Assembly (NCBI RefSeq): GCF_014199945.1
Contig: NZ_JACHOR010000005.1
Coordinates: forward strand, 1-64,000
Origin: Brevundimonas variabilis
GTDB taxonomy: Bacteria > Pseudomonadota > Alphaproteobacteria > Caulobacterales > Caulobacteraceae
Direction: 5' to 3'
DNA: 64,000 nt
Shown: piece after piece, positions 1-8,849 of the stretch
Layout: every line of letters begins with the position of its first letter
How positions within the stretch are numbered: position 1 is the first letter of the stretch
Made by a program: the position numbers and the translations under genes
The notes under the pieces: model-generated
Told to the model about the DNA's origin: nothing
The model's input: only the letters and a program-made list of their open reading frames with translations
The model's database searches: none

Positions 1-138
1 GACGCCCTGGTCGCTCAAGGCGTCGCCGGCGGCGTGATCTCGCTGGACGGCCGTGGTGAAACCCAGCTGGCCCGCGCCACCGCCGATGGCGTCCGCGAGC
101 CCCTGAACCGTCGCGCCACGATCAACATCAACTTCTAA
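1..138 (+). CDS. OmpA-like protein, C-terminal end (5' truncated by window)
   Basis: The window opens inside a reading frame that ends with TAA at 136-138. The last 45 residues include GVREPLNRRATI and finish in INF. This matches the end of the OmpA C-terminal peptidoglycan-binding domain, where an Asn-Arg-Arg motif closes the fold. Proteins of this family sit in the outer membrane or periplasm and tether the envelope to peptidoglycan. The N-terminal part is outside the window, so a barrel or lipoprotein cannot be told apart. A strong hairpin follows about 70 bases downstream. Confidence 0.75.
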   Translation, partial: DALVAQGVAGGVISLDGRGETQLARATADGVREPLNRRATININF

Positions 139-205
139 GCCCCAAGGGCGAGGGGGACCGGACAACCGGCCCCCCTGCCTGCGGACTTCGAAATCTGATC
201 CGATC

Positions 206-248
206 AACCGCCGCCCCGGCTTCCAGCCCGGGCGGCGGTTTTCGTTTG
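206..248 (+). terminator. Rho-independent terminator after the OmpA-like gene
   Basis: AACCGCCGCCC pairs with GGGCGGCGGTT (206-216 with 230-240). After one mismatch, three further pairs close a five-base loop. The stem is followed by TTCGTTT. Confidence 0.75.
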
Positions 249-400
249 CGGGCGAGAGGAGTGACGAGGCCTTTGCCACGCCTCTGTCGACCCTCGCGCG
301 CCCTGGTCAATGCAGCTTTCACCACGCCCGCGTCTTGCCTTGAGGGCGCGGCACGCTCTAGGAAGAGACCCGGGCGGCGGATACGAAAGAGACACAAGGT

Positions 401-1663
401 TTGCTGGCCAGCCTCGACCCCGATTATCCGGAAGCCGCCGCCTCGCTCCAGCGTCCGGCTGGCCACAAGGATGTCTCGCTGGCGGGTCGCCGTTTCCTGA
501 TCGTCACGGCTCCGTTCGGCCCCTTTGGCCGCGTGCTCAGTGGCGTGCTCCGGGACCGCGGGGCCGAGGTGTCGCGCATGATCTTCAATGCCGGTGACCT
601 TCTTTATGGTCGCGAGCCCGGCAATATCCTGTTCAAGGCCGATGTCCGTCATTGGCCCCGTCGGCTGGCCGAGCTGTCGCCCGCCTTTACGGACATCCTC
701 ATCTTCGGTGAAGGCGGTGCCTATAACCAGGGCGTCCTTTCCCAGGCGGGTCAGATGGATGCCCGCGTCTGGGTTCTCGAGAACGGCTATTTCCGTCCGG
801 ACTGGGTCACCGTGGAGCGCGGCGGCGTCAATGCCTCGAGCCGCCTGCCCCGGACACGCCACGCCTACGCCCCGCCCGTCCCCGAGATTCCGGTCACCCG
901 GATGGTGGGGCGGATTCTTCCGCACCACGTCGTCAACATCAGCCTTTACCACCTGATCCAGCTACTGGGCCGGTTCCTCTATCCCCGGTTCGTGGCTCCC
1001 TACACCCAGGCCCCGTGGCTTCAGTGCGCAGGGCATATCCGTCGCTATGTCGGGCTGGCCTTCCGCTCGCGGCAGGCCTGCAATACGGACGACATCGCCG
1101 CCAAGGGCCCCTTTTTCCTGGCCTGTCTGCAACGCGAGGGTGACGCACAGCTGCTGCGATATTCGCATTTCGCCGACAATGTCGCCTTCATGGCCGAGGT
1201 CATGAGCAGTTTCGCACGGCACGCGCCGGCCAGCTGCCGTCTGGTGGTCAAGAACCATCCGCTGGATCCGGGCCTGGTCGATCTGGCGCACATGACCCGA
1301 TGCCTCGCGATCGAGCGGGGACTGGCCGATCGGGTCGACTTCATCGACGGCGGAAACCTCGCGACCCTGTGTCGGGCCTCGCGCGGCATGGTCGTCAACA
1401 ACTCCAGCGCTGCCCTGTCCGCGCTCGGCTTCCGCACCCCGGTCAAGGTGCTCGGCGAGGCCTTCTTCGACTTCGACGGCCTGACCGACCAGCGACCCCT
1501 CGATGTCTTCTGGGGCAATCCCCAGGCTCCCGATCCGGATCTGTTCACCCGGTTCCGGGCCCATGTCATCGCCCGCACTCAGGTCAACGGCAACTACCAC
1601 GAGCCACGCGCCTTGCTGCCGACGGCACAGGGCATCGTCGCGGTTCTCGGGAGAGATGTCTGA
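401..1663 (+). CDS. Capsule polysaccharide biosynthesis/export protein (KpsS/LipB-like)
   Basis: A 420-residue cytosolic-type protein without signal peptide or clear membrane segments. RRFLIVTAPFGPFG near residue 30, the GEGGAYNQG and VLENGYFRPDW stretches, and a late VKNHPLDPG followed by VVNNSSAALSALGFRTPVKVLG resemble the Capsule_synth family. Members of that family act at the cytoplasmic face as Kdo-type glycosyltransferases on capsule or surface glycan lipid. The start used is TTG at 401, since no in-frame ATG lies near; GAAAGAGA about 10 bases upstream may be the ribosome site. It stands alone on this strand, with no other capsule genes nearby. The exact glycan is unknown. Confidence 0.72.
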   Translation: MLASLDPDYPEAAASLQRPAGHKDVSLAGRRFLIVTAPFGPFGRVLSGVLRDRGAEVSRMIFNAGDLLYGREPGNILFKADVRHWPRRLAELSPAFTDILIFGEGGAYNQGVLSQAGQMDARVWVLENGYFRPDWVTVERGGVNASSRLPRTRHAYAPPVPEIPVTRMVGRILPHHVVNISLYHLIQLLGRFLYPRFVAPYTQAPWLQCAGHIRRYVGLAFRSRQACNTDDIAAKGPFFLACLQREGDAQLLRYSHFADNVAFMAEVMSSFARHAPASCRLVVKNHPLDPGLVDLAHMTRCLAIERGLADRVDFIDGGNLATLCRASRGMVVNNSSAALSALGFRTPVKVLGEAFFDFDGLTDQRPLDVFWGNPQAPDPDLFTRFRAHVIARTQVNGNYHEPRALLPTAQGIVAVLGRDV

Positions 1664-1740
1664 CGCTGACCACCGTGGGTCGTGCCCAAGGGTGACACAG
1701 GCGTCAGCGGATAGTGTGACCTCTCGGCCACCCTGTGGCG

Positions 1741-1769
1741 CTGTCACGCCGTTGTCACAACACTGTCGT
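1741..1769 (+). promoter_or_regulatory. Three-unit Pho-box-like array upstream of the TonB receptor
   Basis: CTGTCAC (1741-1747), TTGTCAC (1752-1758) and CTGTCGT (1763-1769) recur with an exact 11-base period. This is the architecture of the PhoB box: 7-base CTGTCAT/C direct repeats separated by 4 bases. GCTTACAAC at 1774-1782 could act as the -10 element. The array lies about 100 bases before the receptor start, so I infer phosphate-starvation control. Confidence 0.65.
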
Positions 1770-1871
1770 CCCAGCTTACAACATCGCGCCTAGAGCGGAC
1801 CCCAGATCGGCGGGCACCTGGCCTGTGCGAGAGCGATTGCTCGACCTTTTTGTATCCGGGGATATTGAACC

Positions 1872-4541
1872 ATGACGAACCGCTACCGCGCCTTGCTGGC
1901 GACGACTGCCCTCTTCACAGGCGTCCTTGCGGCCGGTGCCGCTTCGGCCCAGTCGACCGGCACGCTGGCCAACGAAACCACTGTCGATGAAGTCGTTGTC
2001 ACCGGAAGCCGGGGCCCGCGCTCGATCAACGGCGCGCAGATCGCCGAGCCGGTCGACAAGGCCCGTTCAACCATCACCCAGGAACTGATCACCCGCCAGC
2101 AGCCGGGCCAGACAATCCTGCAGTCGCTGAACCTCGTCCCCGGCCTGAACTTCACCAACTCCGATCCCTACGGCAACTCGGGCGGCAACATCCGTCTGCG
2201 CGGCTTCGACGGCAACCGCGTCGGTCTGGCCTTCGACGGCGTGCCGCTGAACGACACCGGCAACTATGCCACCTTCACCAACCAGCAGCTGGACCCGGAA
2301 CTGATCGAGCGCGCCTCGGTCACCCAGGGCTCGACTGACGTCGACAGCCCGACACCGGCAGCCGTGGGCGGCCTGATCAACTATACCTCGGCCCGCCCTC
2401 TGGAAGAGCGTGGCGTCCAGCTCGTGACCTCGATCGGCACCTTCAAATATGGCCGCGTCTTCCTGCGCGCCGACACGGGCGCCTTCGGTCCCTGGGGCAC
2501 GACGGCCTATCTGACGGGCTCCTACACGGACTACGACAAGTTCAAGGGCCCGGGCGAACTGGAGAAGCTGCAGTTCAACGGCAAGCTCTACCAGGACCTC
2601 GGTGAAGGCAATTTCGGTTCGCTCGCGTTCAACTACAACCGCAACCGCAACGCCTTCTACAACAACAGCACCAACCTGGTTCAGTTCAACCAGGGCTTCC
2701 GCCCCGAGAACGACCGCACCTGCCTCCCGCCCGTGGGCACAAATGGCGTCGTTGACAACGAGGCAACCTCGGCGCGGATCGAGACCTATTTCGGCGGCAT
2801 CGCAGCCGGCAGCTGCACCAACTATAGCGGCACCCGCATCAACCCCTCCGACACCGGCAACATCCGCGGCAATTTCAGCTACCGCCTGCGTGACAACCTG
2901 CGCCTGACGGTCGATCCCTCGTTCCAGTATGTCATCGCCAATGGCGGCGGCTTTACCCTGGTGGGCGAGCGCGACGATCGCCTCGACCAGAACCCGCTCA
3001 ACAACGCTGCCGCCACCAATGCCACCTGCGTGACGGCGCTGATCCGCAACACCGGTGTGGACCTGAACGGCGACGGCGACACCTGCGACAACGTCGCCCT
3101 CTACACGCCGTCAAACACCAATACGCGCCGCTATGGTGTGCTGACGTCGCTGATCTGGGACGTCACCGACAACCATCGTCTCCGGGCTTCCTATTCGAAC
3201 GACTATGGTCGCCACCGCCAGACCGGCGAGGCCACCCGTTACGATGCGTCCGGAAACCCGCCCGAAGTCTTCGGTGGCGAAAACACCTGGGGTGACGAGA
3301 ACCTGCGCGTCTTCGGCCGCGACGGCTCGTTCTATCGCAGCCGCGACCGGTTCTCGCTGGCCATCCTGAACCAGTTCTCGCTCGACTATCGCGGCCAGTT
3401 CTTCGACGACAACCTGACGGTCCAGATCGGCGTCCGTGCCCCGTTCTTCAAGCGTGAACTGAACCAGTTCTGCTACACGGCCAACGGCACCGGCAACCCG
3501 TTCTGCACCACCCAGCCGGTCGCCACGACCCTGCCGAACGGCAACGTCCAGTTCGCCGGTAACACGACCCAGTACATCGCCCCGTTCAGCCAGGACTTCG
3601 AATACGATGACGTCCTGCCGAACATCACGGTCGGCTATGACTTCGGCGACAACAACCTGTTCGCCAGCTATTCGGAACAGATCGCCGTTCCGCGCACCGA
3701 CAACCTGTACAACGTCAACCGGATTGCCTCGACGACGGCGATTCCGATCGCGTTCAACCCGGTCCAGCCCGAGATCACCAAGAACTATGAGGTCGGCTAC
3801 CGCTACACCTCGTCGACGGTGATCGCTTCGGCCTCGGCCTTCTTTAACCAGTACAGCAACCGCGTCGTGTCCACCCTGGACAACGATCCGACTTCGGAAA
3901 CCTTCAACACCTTCATCGATCGCAACATCGGTGAGGTCGAGAGCCAGGGCTTCGAAGGCGCCGTGACCTGGTCGCTCGCTGACAACATCTCCCTCTACGC
4001 CTCAGCCACCTATCTCGATGCGGTGCTGCAGGAAGACCAGATCGTCGGTTCGTTCACCTGCCCGGCGGCGGGCATCACCAACCCCGCCACTGCAGGCTTC
4101 GGCTGCACGCCCAACCAGCGCTCGCCGCTGATCATCCAGACCAAGGGCAAGCAGGTCGTCGAGACGCCGGAATGGCAGGCCACCTTCCGTGCCGACTGGC
4201 AGCCTACGGACCAGCTGTCGCTGGGCCTGCAAGCCAAATGGGTCGACGAGCGTTTCACCACCGACGTCAATGACGAGGTTGTCCCGGCCTATACGGTTGT
4301 TGATTTCGATGCCCGCTATGACCTGACCAACACCTTCGGCATCCGCGACGCCTATGTGCAGTTCAACGTCTCGAACCTGCTGGATGAGGAATATCCGATC
4401 AACATCTCGTCGGGTAACAACGCCCTCACCATCGCCGATGTGAACCCGAACGCGGGCATCAACCCCCGCGCCGGCCAGCCCCGGACCTTCGGTCTGAACG
4501 CGCCGCGCACCATGGTGCTGACGCTCGGAACCAAGTTCTAG
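1872..4541 (+). CDS. TonB-dependent outer-membrane receptor
   Basis: An 889-residue precursor with a signal peptide (residues 1-26, cleavage after ASA). A TonB box follows, VDEVVVTGSR at about residues 38-47, then a plug domain with NIRLRGFDGNR and VAFDGVPLND-like motifs, and a long beta-barrel ending in aromatic F (LTLGTKF). Such receptors import large or scarce solutes across the outer membrane with energy from TonB-ExbBD. The three Pho-box-like units upstream suggest induction by phosphate starvation, so a phosphorus-containing ligand is a reasonable guess. Sequence alone does not give the substrate. A strong terminator follows immediately, so it is a single-gene unit. Confidence 0.9.
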   Translation: MTNRYRALLATTALFTGVLAAGAASAQSTGTLANETTVDEVVVTGSRGPRSINGAQIAEPVDKARSTITQELITRQQPGQTILQSLNLVPGLNFTNSDPYGNSGGNIRLRGFDGNRVGLAFDGVPLNDTGNYATFTNQQLDPELIERASVTQGSTDVDSPTPAAVGGLINYTSARPLEERGVQLVTSIGTFKYGRVFLRADTGAFGPWGTTAYLTGSYTDYDKFKGPGELEKLQFNGKLYQDLGEGNFGSLAFNYNRNRNAFYNNSTNLVQFNQGFRPENDRTCLPPVGTNGVVDNEATSARIETYFGGIAAGSCTNYSGTRINPSDTGNIRGNFSYRLRDNLRLTVDPSFQYVIANGGGFTLVGERDDRLDQNPLNNAAATNATCVTALIRNTGVDLNGDGDTCDNVALYTPSNTNTRRYGVLTSLIWDVTDNHRLRASYSNDYGRHRQTGEATRYDASGNPPEVFGGENTWGDENLRVFGRDGSFYRSRDRFSLAILNQFSLDYRGQFFDDNLTVQIGVRAPFFKRELNQFCYTANGTGNPFCTTQPVATTLPNGNVQFAGNTTQYIAPFSQDFEYDDVLPNITVGYDFGDNNLFASYSEQIAVPRTDNLYNVNRIASTTAIPIAFNPVQPEITKNYEVGYRYTSSTVIASASAFFNQYSNRVVSTLDNDPTSETFNTFIDRNIGEVESQGFEGAVTWSLADNISLYASATYLDAVLQEDQIVGSFTCPAAGITNPATAGFGCTPNQRSPLIIQTKGKQVVETPEWQATFRADWQPTDQLSLGLQAKWVDERFTTDVNDEVVPAYTVVDFDARYDLTNTFGIRDAYVQFNVSNLLDEEYPINISSGNNALTIADVNPNAGINPRAGQPRTFGLNAPRTMVLTLGTKF

Positions 4542-4563
4542 GACACGGCTCCATCACAAACGG

Positions 4564-4596
4564 AAAAGGGCGGTCCGTGCGGACCGCCCTTTTTTG
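4564..4596 (+). terminator. Rho-independent terminator of the TonB receptor gene
   Basis: AAAAGGGCGGTCC (4564-4576) pairs perfectly with GGACCGCCCTTTT (4581-4593) around a GTGC loop and runs into a T tract. The A tract on the left makes it potentially bidirectional, serving also the reverse-strand gene that ends at 4614. Confidence 0.9.
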
Positions 4597-4613
4597 TTGT
4601 CGCTGTCCTGGCC

Positions 4614-5006
4614 TCAGGCGATCGGGACGATCCGGTCGGCGAGGATGACGAAGGCGGCCCCGCACTCGTTGCGGATGTTCGACCCCTGCTGGTCGATGCG
4701 CCGTCCGGGCAGGTCGTCGGACCAGGCCCGGTTCTGCCCCGTGATCCGGACCCGCTGGCCGTTGAGGTCCTGTCGCGCCTGTCGCTGAAGATCCCGGGGC
4801 AGGGCACCGGACAGGCAGGGACGTGCGAGCGGCTGAAGCACCTGATCCTGTCTGGCGTTCAGCTGGAACTCCTCGCCGGAAAATCTCAGCCAGCCCTCGA
4901 ACACCGTGTCGGTCGCGGCATAGGCCTCGGGTGTGGCCTGAAGGCCGGGCGCACAGGCCGAAAGGGCCAGAACGCTGGCTGCGAGGGCGAGAGAGGTGGC
5001 CTTCAT
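4614..5006 (-). CDS. Small lipoprotein of unknown function
   Basis: A 130-residue protein. The start at 5006 is chosen because AGGAG lies 7 bases upstream and the protein then begins MKATSLALAASVLALSAC, a lipoprotein signal with lipobox LSAC. The mature part contains four more or less evenly spread Asp/Arg-rich segments and ends in FVILADRIVPIA. It contains two further cysteines (ARPCLSG and RNECGAAF), which could form a disulfide in the periplasm. I do not recognise the family. It converges on the TonB receptor and shares its terminator. Confidence 0.7.
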   Translation of the reverse strand: MKATSLALAASVLALSACAPGLQATPEAYAATDTVFEGWLRFSGEEFQLNARQDQVLQPLARPCLSGALPRDLQRQARQDLNGQRVRITGQNRAWSDDLPGRRIDQQGSNIRNECGAAFVILADRIVPIA

Positions 5007-5203
5007 CAATGAACTCCTTGTGACTATGACCGGCCCCTGGGCGGGTCGAACGGGCTCGGAGGGTACCACGGACGGGATGCGTCTTCACCTCGGACGGAGG
5101 TCAGCGATGCCCGTTGTCACAGCATCCGCATTGAAGCAGCGGGTCCTGATGGCTATCTGGGCGGGCCGCCCTCCCTTTTGCGCGCCAGCAGGACGTCTCC
5201 CCC

Positions 5204-6208
5204 ATGCCCGTCAGTTTCATCCCCGCCGAATGGGCCCCGCACCGGGCCATGTGGGTCGGCTGGCCCAGTCATGCGGAGCTGTGGGAAGACAATCTCGATC
5301 AGGCCCAGGCCGAGGTCGAGGCCCTCGTGCGAGCCCTGGCCGGTCCCGGACGGGAAGACGTCCGGCTGATGGTTGGACGGCCGGACGCTCTGGCCGATGC
5401 CCAGGCCCGCTTTGCCGACGTCGCAGGGGTCGAGGTTGTCGATGGCCTGTTCGGGGATATCTGGCTGCGGGACACCGGACCGATCTTCGGGGCGGGCTCG
5501 GCCTCGGCCCATGCCTTCCGGTTCAACGGCTGGGGCGGCAAATACGACTATCCGCATGACGGCGAGGTCGCAGACCAGATCGGCCAGGCGTCCGGCGTGG
5601 CCCTGACCCGGCATGATTTCGTGCTGGAGGGCGGGGCGCTGGACCACGACGGCGCGGGCACAGTCCTGACGACGCGGCAGTGTCTGCTGAACCGGAACCG
5701 CAATGGGGACTGGACCGAGGACAAGGCCTCAGCGGCACTGGCGCAGGCCATCGGGGCCCGCAAGGTGCTGTGGCTTGGCGATGGCCTCCTGAACGACCAC
5801 ACCGATGGCCATGTCGACAATCTGGCCCGGTTCGTCGCGCCGGGCGTCGTCGCCTGTTCGATCGCCTGGGGTCGCGGCGATCCCAATGACGAGGTCTATG
5901 ACGCGGTCGCCCGCGACCTGTCGGCCATGACCGATGCCGACGGAAACGCCCTCACGGTGCTGCGGCTGCCGTCACCCGGCTTTGTCGGCGATGCGGACGA
6001 AAAGCCGGTTCCGGCCAGTCACATGAATTTCCTGATCGCAAACGGAGCGGTCATCGTCCCGACCTATGGTGACGACCGGGCCGCGAACCTGGCCTGTCAG
6101 GGGCTGCAGACCGTCTATCCCGACCGCGAGATCATTCCCCTGCCGTCGCTTGCCATCCTCACGGGCGGCGGATCGTTCCACTGCATCTCCCAGCAGGAGC
6201 CTGCCTGA
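5204..6208 (+). CDS. aguA: Agmatine deiminase (agmatine iminohydrolase)
   Basis: A 334-residue cytosolic enzyme, slightly shorter than the usual 360-380, of the peptidyl-arginine-deiminase fold. It converts agmatine to N-carbamoylputrescine and ammonia. Diagnostic stretches are the N-terminal PAEWAPHRAMWVGWPS, DIWLRDTGPIF, FNGWGGKY, LEGGALDHDG, NDHTDGHVDNLARF and the C-terminal GGGSFHCISQQEP, with the catalytic Cys at residue 327. The stop overlaps the start of aguB (TGATG), so the two are translationally coupled and catalyse consecutive steps to putrescine. A decarboxylase and a deoxyhypusine-synthase-like gene lie 4-6 kb downstream. Confidence 0.95.
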   Translation: MPVSFIPAEWAPHRAMWVGWPSHAELWEDNLDQAQAEVEALVRALAGPGREDVRLMVGRPDALADAQARFADVAGVEVVDGLFGDIWLRDTGPIFGAGSASAHAFRFNGWGGKYDYPHDGEVADQIGQASGVALTRHDFVLEGGALDHDGAGTVLTTRQCLLNRNRNGDWTEDKASAALAQAIGARKVLWLGDGLLNDHTDGHVDNLARFVAPGVVACSIAWGRGDPNDEVYDAVARDLSAMTDADGNALTVLRLPSPGFVGDADEKPVPASHMNFLIANGAVIVPTYGDDRAANLACQGLQTVYPDREIIPLPSLAILTGGGSFHCISQQEPA

Positions 6209-7077
6209 TGCCCCGCACGATTTCCGTCGCCGCGCTGCAGACCGCCTATGGCGAGGACATGCAGGCGAACATTGCCAAAACGATCGACCTTGTCCGCGAG
6301 GCCGCCTCGCGCGGGGCCCAGGTCATCCTGCCGTCCGAGCTGTTCCAGGGACCGTATTTCTGCGTCTCGCAGGAGGAGCACTGGTTCGGCACGGCCTATC
6401 CATGGCGTGAGCATCCGGCTGTCATCGCCATGGCGGATGTCGCACGTGAGCTTGGTGTCGCCATCCCGGTCTCGATCTTCGAACGCGAAGGGCCGCACTA
6501 TTACAACAGCCTGGTGATGCTGGATGCCGACGGCGCGCCGCTGGGCGTCTATCGCAAGAGCCACATTCCCGACGGCCCCGGCTATCAGGAAAAATACTAT
6601 TTCCGCCCCGGGGACACCGGCTTCAAGGTCTGGTCGACGCGGTTCGGACGGGTCGGGGTCGGGATCTGCTGGGACCAGTGGTACCCGGAGACGGCACGCG
6701 CGATGATGCTGCAGGGGGCCGAGGTCCTGATGTATCCGACGGCCATCGGATCGGAGCCGCATGATTCCGAGTTGCATACCGCCGAGCCCTGGCGGCGGGC
6801 GATGCAGGGCCATGCCGTGTCCAATGTCGTCCCGGTCGTGGGGGCCAACCGGATCGGGCATGAGCAGGTCACGCCAACGGGCCAGAGCTTCTATGGCCAC
6901 TCCTTCATCGCTGATCACCGGGGCGATCTGGTCGAGAGCCTGGATGGGGAGGAGGGCGTGCTCGTGCACAGCTTCGACCTCGACTACCTCGATCGCCACC
7001 GCGCAGCCTGGGGCTTCTTCCGGGACCGTCGCACCGACCTCTACGGGTCGCTGTCGGCACCGCGACCCACGACGTAG
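6208..7077 (+). CDS. aguB: N-carbamoylputrescine amidase
   Basis: A 289-residue member of the nitrilase/carbon-nitrogen hydrolase superfamily that hydrolyses N-carbamoylputrescine to putrescine, CO2 and ammonia. The Glu-Lys-Cys triad is visible: E44 in LPSELFQG, K117 in YRKSHIPDGPGY and C154 in GICWDQWYPE. The EKYYFRPGDTGF segment and the WRRAMQGHAVSN motif are typical of AguB rather than of other nitrilases. It starts on the last base of the aguA stop codon and ends 6 bases before a convergent gene. Confidence 0.95.
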   Translation: MPRTISVAALQTAYGEDMQANIAKTIDLVREAASRGAQVILPSELFQGPYFCVSQEEHWFGTAYPWREHPAVIAMADVARELGVAIPVSIFEREGPHYYNSLVMLDADGAPLGVYRKSHIPDGPGYQEKYYFRPGDTGFKVWSTRFGRVGVGICWDQWYPETARAMMLQGAEVLMYPTAIGSEPHDSELHTAEPWRRAMQGHAVSNVVPVVGANRIGHEQVTPTGQSFYGHSFIADHRGDLVESLDGEEGVLVHSFDLDYLDRHRAAWGFFRDRRTDLYGSLSAPRPTT

Positions 7078-7083
7078 CGCGGC

Positions 7084-8052
7084 CTATCGAACGATGCGGT
7101 TGCGGGCCACCACATTGCGTGTGGCCCCATCCCCGTCGTCTGCACTCGATCCGAAGGGGTAACCGGCGTCGTCCCCGCAATAGCGGCGGTTGCCCTCGCG
7201 GGCCCCGACCACGACCGTGCGGGGCCGGAACCGGGCGGCACCGGAAAAGACATTGTCGGTGATGCGATTCTCCGACGGGGTCTGGTGCCGGATGACACCG
7301 TCCTCGCCGCAGTTGCGATACAGGAAGATCCCGCCGCGCCCGCCCAGGCTGAAACGGTTCCCGGCGATGACATTGCCGGCCGATCCATCGATGGCGATCT
7401 GCTCTCGGGCGGTGGCGACGTCGAACACCACGCCCTCGATCCGGGCATCGCGACTTTCAGCGTCGAGATAGAGGGCGGTCGACTCCGAGCGCCCGCCGAA
7501 CCGCCCGCGAAGGACCTGCGTCGCCGTGACCCCGGGTCCGACATACAGGGGGATGGAGCCGGTCCCGACGAACGCCACGGCCTCGAAACGGATGTTCGAC
7601 GGTGCGGCGGCCTGGACCGCGGCCGTGTGACCGGGCGAGCGCGACGAGTCCAGAAGATCGCTCATCGATCCGCCCGCCCCCATGCCCCAGAGGCGCACAT
7701 TGCCGTGGATCTGGCAGTTGCGGATCGTCACGTCGGTCGGGCGGCTCCAGCCGGTCGAGGGGCCCTCGATGCGCCGCGACCAGACAGCGATCGTCGGGGC
7801 CCGGGTCGTCATCTGACGGCCAGGCACGCCAAGGCTGCCGCCACGACAGTCGATGCCGCTGCCCGAACCTTCAGCCCCCTCGATCAGGATCCGGCGGGTG
7901 ATGGACTGACCCGGAGACAGGGTCGCGCGGCAGGTGAGGCGGTAGGGGCTGTCTACTGGTGCGGTCAGCGCCTCGATCTCGGCCGCGGAACAGGCTCGCG
8001 CCGCGGGCAGGGACCAGGCCTGCAAGCTGAGGGCCGCCAGCAGGGCCAGCAT
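7084..8052 (-). CDS. Exported right-handed beta-helix protein
   Basis: A 322-residue protein. The start at 8052 is preferred because it gives a signal peptide (MLALLAALSLQAWSLPAARA) and begins 2 bases after the upstream stop. The body contains repeated short Asn/Gly turns such as VTIRNCQIHGNVRLWG, SNIRFEAVAFVG, GNVIAGNRFSLGG and NRITDNVFSG, the rung pattern of pectate-lyase-like parallel beta-helices. Several cysteines may form periplasmic disulfides. Catalytic residues of a particular polysaccharide lyase are not evident. It is the last gene of a coupled reverse-strand trio with an acid-phosphatase-like lipoprotein and a small lipoprotein; a joint envelope role is inference. Confidence 0.7.
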   Translation of the reverse strand: MLALLAALSLQAWSLPAARACSAAEIEALTAPVDSPYRLTCRATLSPGQSITRRILIEGAEGSGSGIDCRGGSLGVPGRQMTTRAPTIAVWSRRIEGPSTGWSRPTDVTIRNCQIHGNVRLWGMGAGGSMSDLLDSSRSPGHTAAVQAAAPSNIRFEAVAFVGTGSIPLYVGPGVTATQVLRGRFGGRSESTALYLDAESRDARIEGVVFDVATAREQIAIDGSAGNVIAGNRFSLGGRGGIFLYRNCGEDGVIRHQTPSENRITDNVFSGAARFRPRTVVVGAREGNRRYCGDDAGYPFGSSADDGDGATRNVVARNRIVR

Positions 8053-8054
8053 GG

Positions 8055-8849
8055 TCAGGGCAGGGGGGCGGCCAGGGCAGCGCGCTCGGCAGCACACCCC
8101 GGGTTCGATCGGCCTGCCGCCCTTGCCGAAGCCAGTTCGGCCTGTGCGGCAACCCGGTCGGCCTCGAAGCCCGGAGTGGCCACGATTTCACGCGCGACGT
8201 CGCGGCCCAGGGACTCTCCGGCCTCGACGTCGCTGGGATAGTGCATGCCGCAGACGATGCGGCTGACGGCGATCTCGTGGCCTATGCGGCGTGTTTCCGT
8301 CGCCCGGTCCGGGGCCAGTACAGCCAGCACCTCGCCATAGGCGGCACCGACGGCCGCACTGCCAGACGGATAGGACGGCGAGGTGCGTCCGGCCTCACTC
8401 AGCCGCTGGCAGGCCTGGCGCGCCGGGTCGTCGCCGACGGGCCGGGCCCGGAAGCTGCGGGCCTTGACGCTTTCTGCGGCCTCATTGGCATCGTGCAGGA
8501 CCTTTTCAAACAGGGCCGTGAGCAGAGGCGTCGCAGCAGACCCCATCCGGGTGCCGAGGGCGCAGTCGAAATGCGCCAGGGCCAGCGCCGGCCGCAACTC
8601 TGCATGGGCGGTTGCGAGAAGCCAACGGTCGCCGCCCTCCAGAACCCTGTACCGCTCCGACACGGCCTTGTCCGCCCGGTCCGTGGCCGATCCGGCCACG
8701 GGCGGTGGCGGGACCCGGGCCATCAGGGCTGCGAGCCCCGCGGCGTCCAGATAACCGGCTGCGGGGGCCGGAGAGGATGTCCTGGCGGGTGTCGATGCGC
8801 AGCCGCCCAGCGCGATCAGGGCGAGCAGGACGGCCGGAGCCCGGTTCAC
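8055..8849 (-). CDS. Class A acid-phosphatase-like (PAP2 superfamily) lipoprotein with altered motif
   Basis: A 264-residue lipoprotein precursor (lipobox GGC, Cys17). The PAP2/vanadium-haloperoxidase phosphatase signature is visible: K129-x6-R136-P137, then PSYPSGS at 158-164, then S196-R197-x5-H203-x3-D207. It therefore resembles PhoN-type nonspecific acid phosphatases. In those enzymes the second motif is PSGH, whose His donates a proton to the leaving group; here Ser164 replaces it. The nucleophile-type His203 is kept. Either activity is reduced or changed, or another group substitutes. It overlaps the upstream lipoprotein by ATGA. Its place near phosphate genes may be coincidence. Confidence 0.8.
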   Translation of the reverse strand: MNRAPAVLLALIALGGCASTPARTSSPAPAAGYLDAAGLAALMARVPPPPVAGSATDRADKAVSERYRVLEGGDRWLLATAHAELRPALALAHFDCALGTRMGSAATPLLTALFEKVLHDANEAAESVKARSFRARPVGDDPARQACQRLSEAGRTSPSYPSGSAAVGAAYGEVLAVLAPDRATETRRIGHEIAVSRIVCGMHYPSDVEAGESLGRDVAREIVATPGFEADRVAAQAELASARAAGRSNPGCAAERAALAAPLP

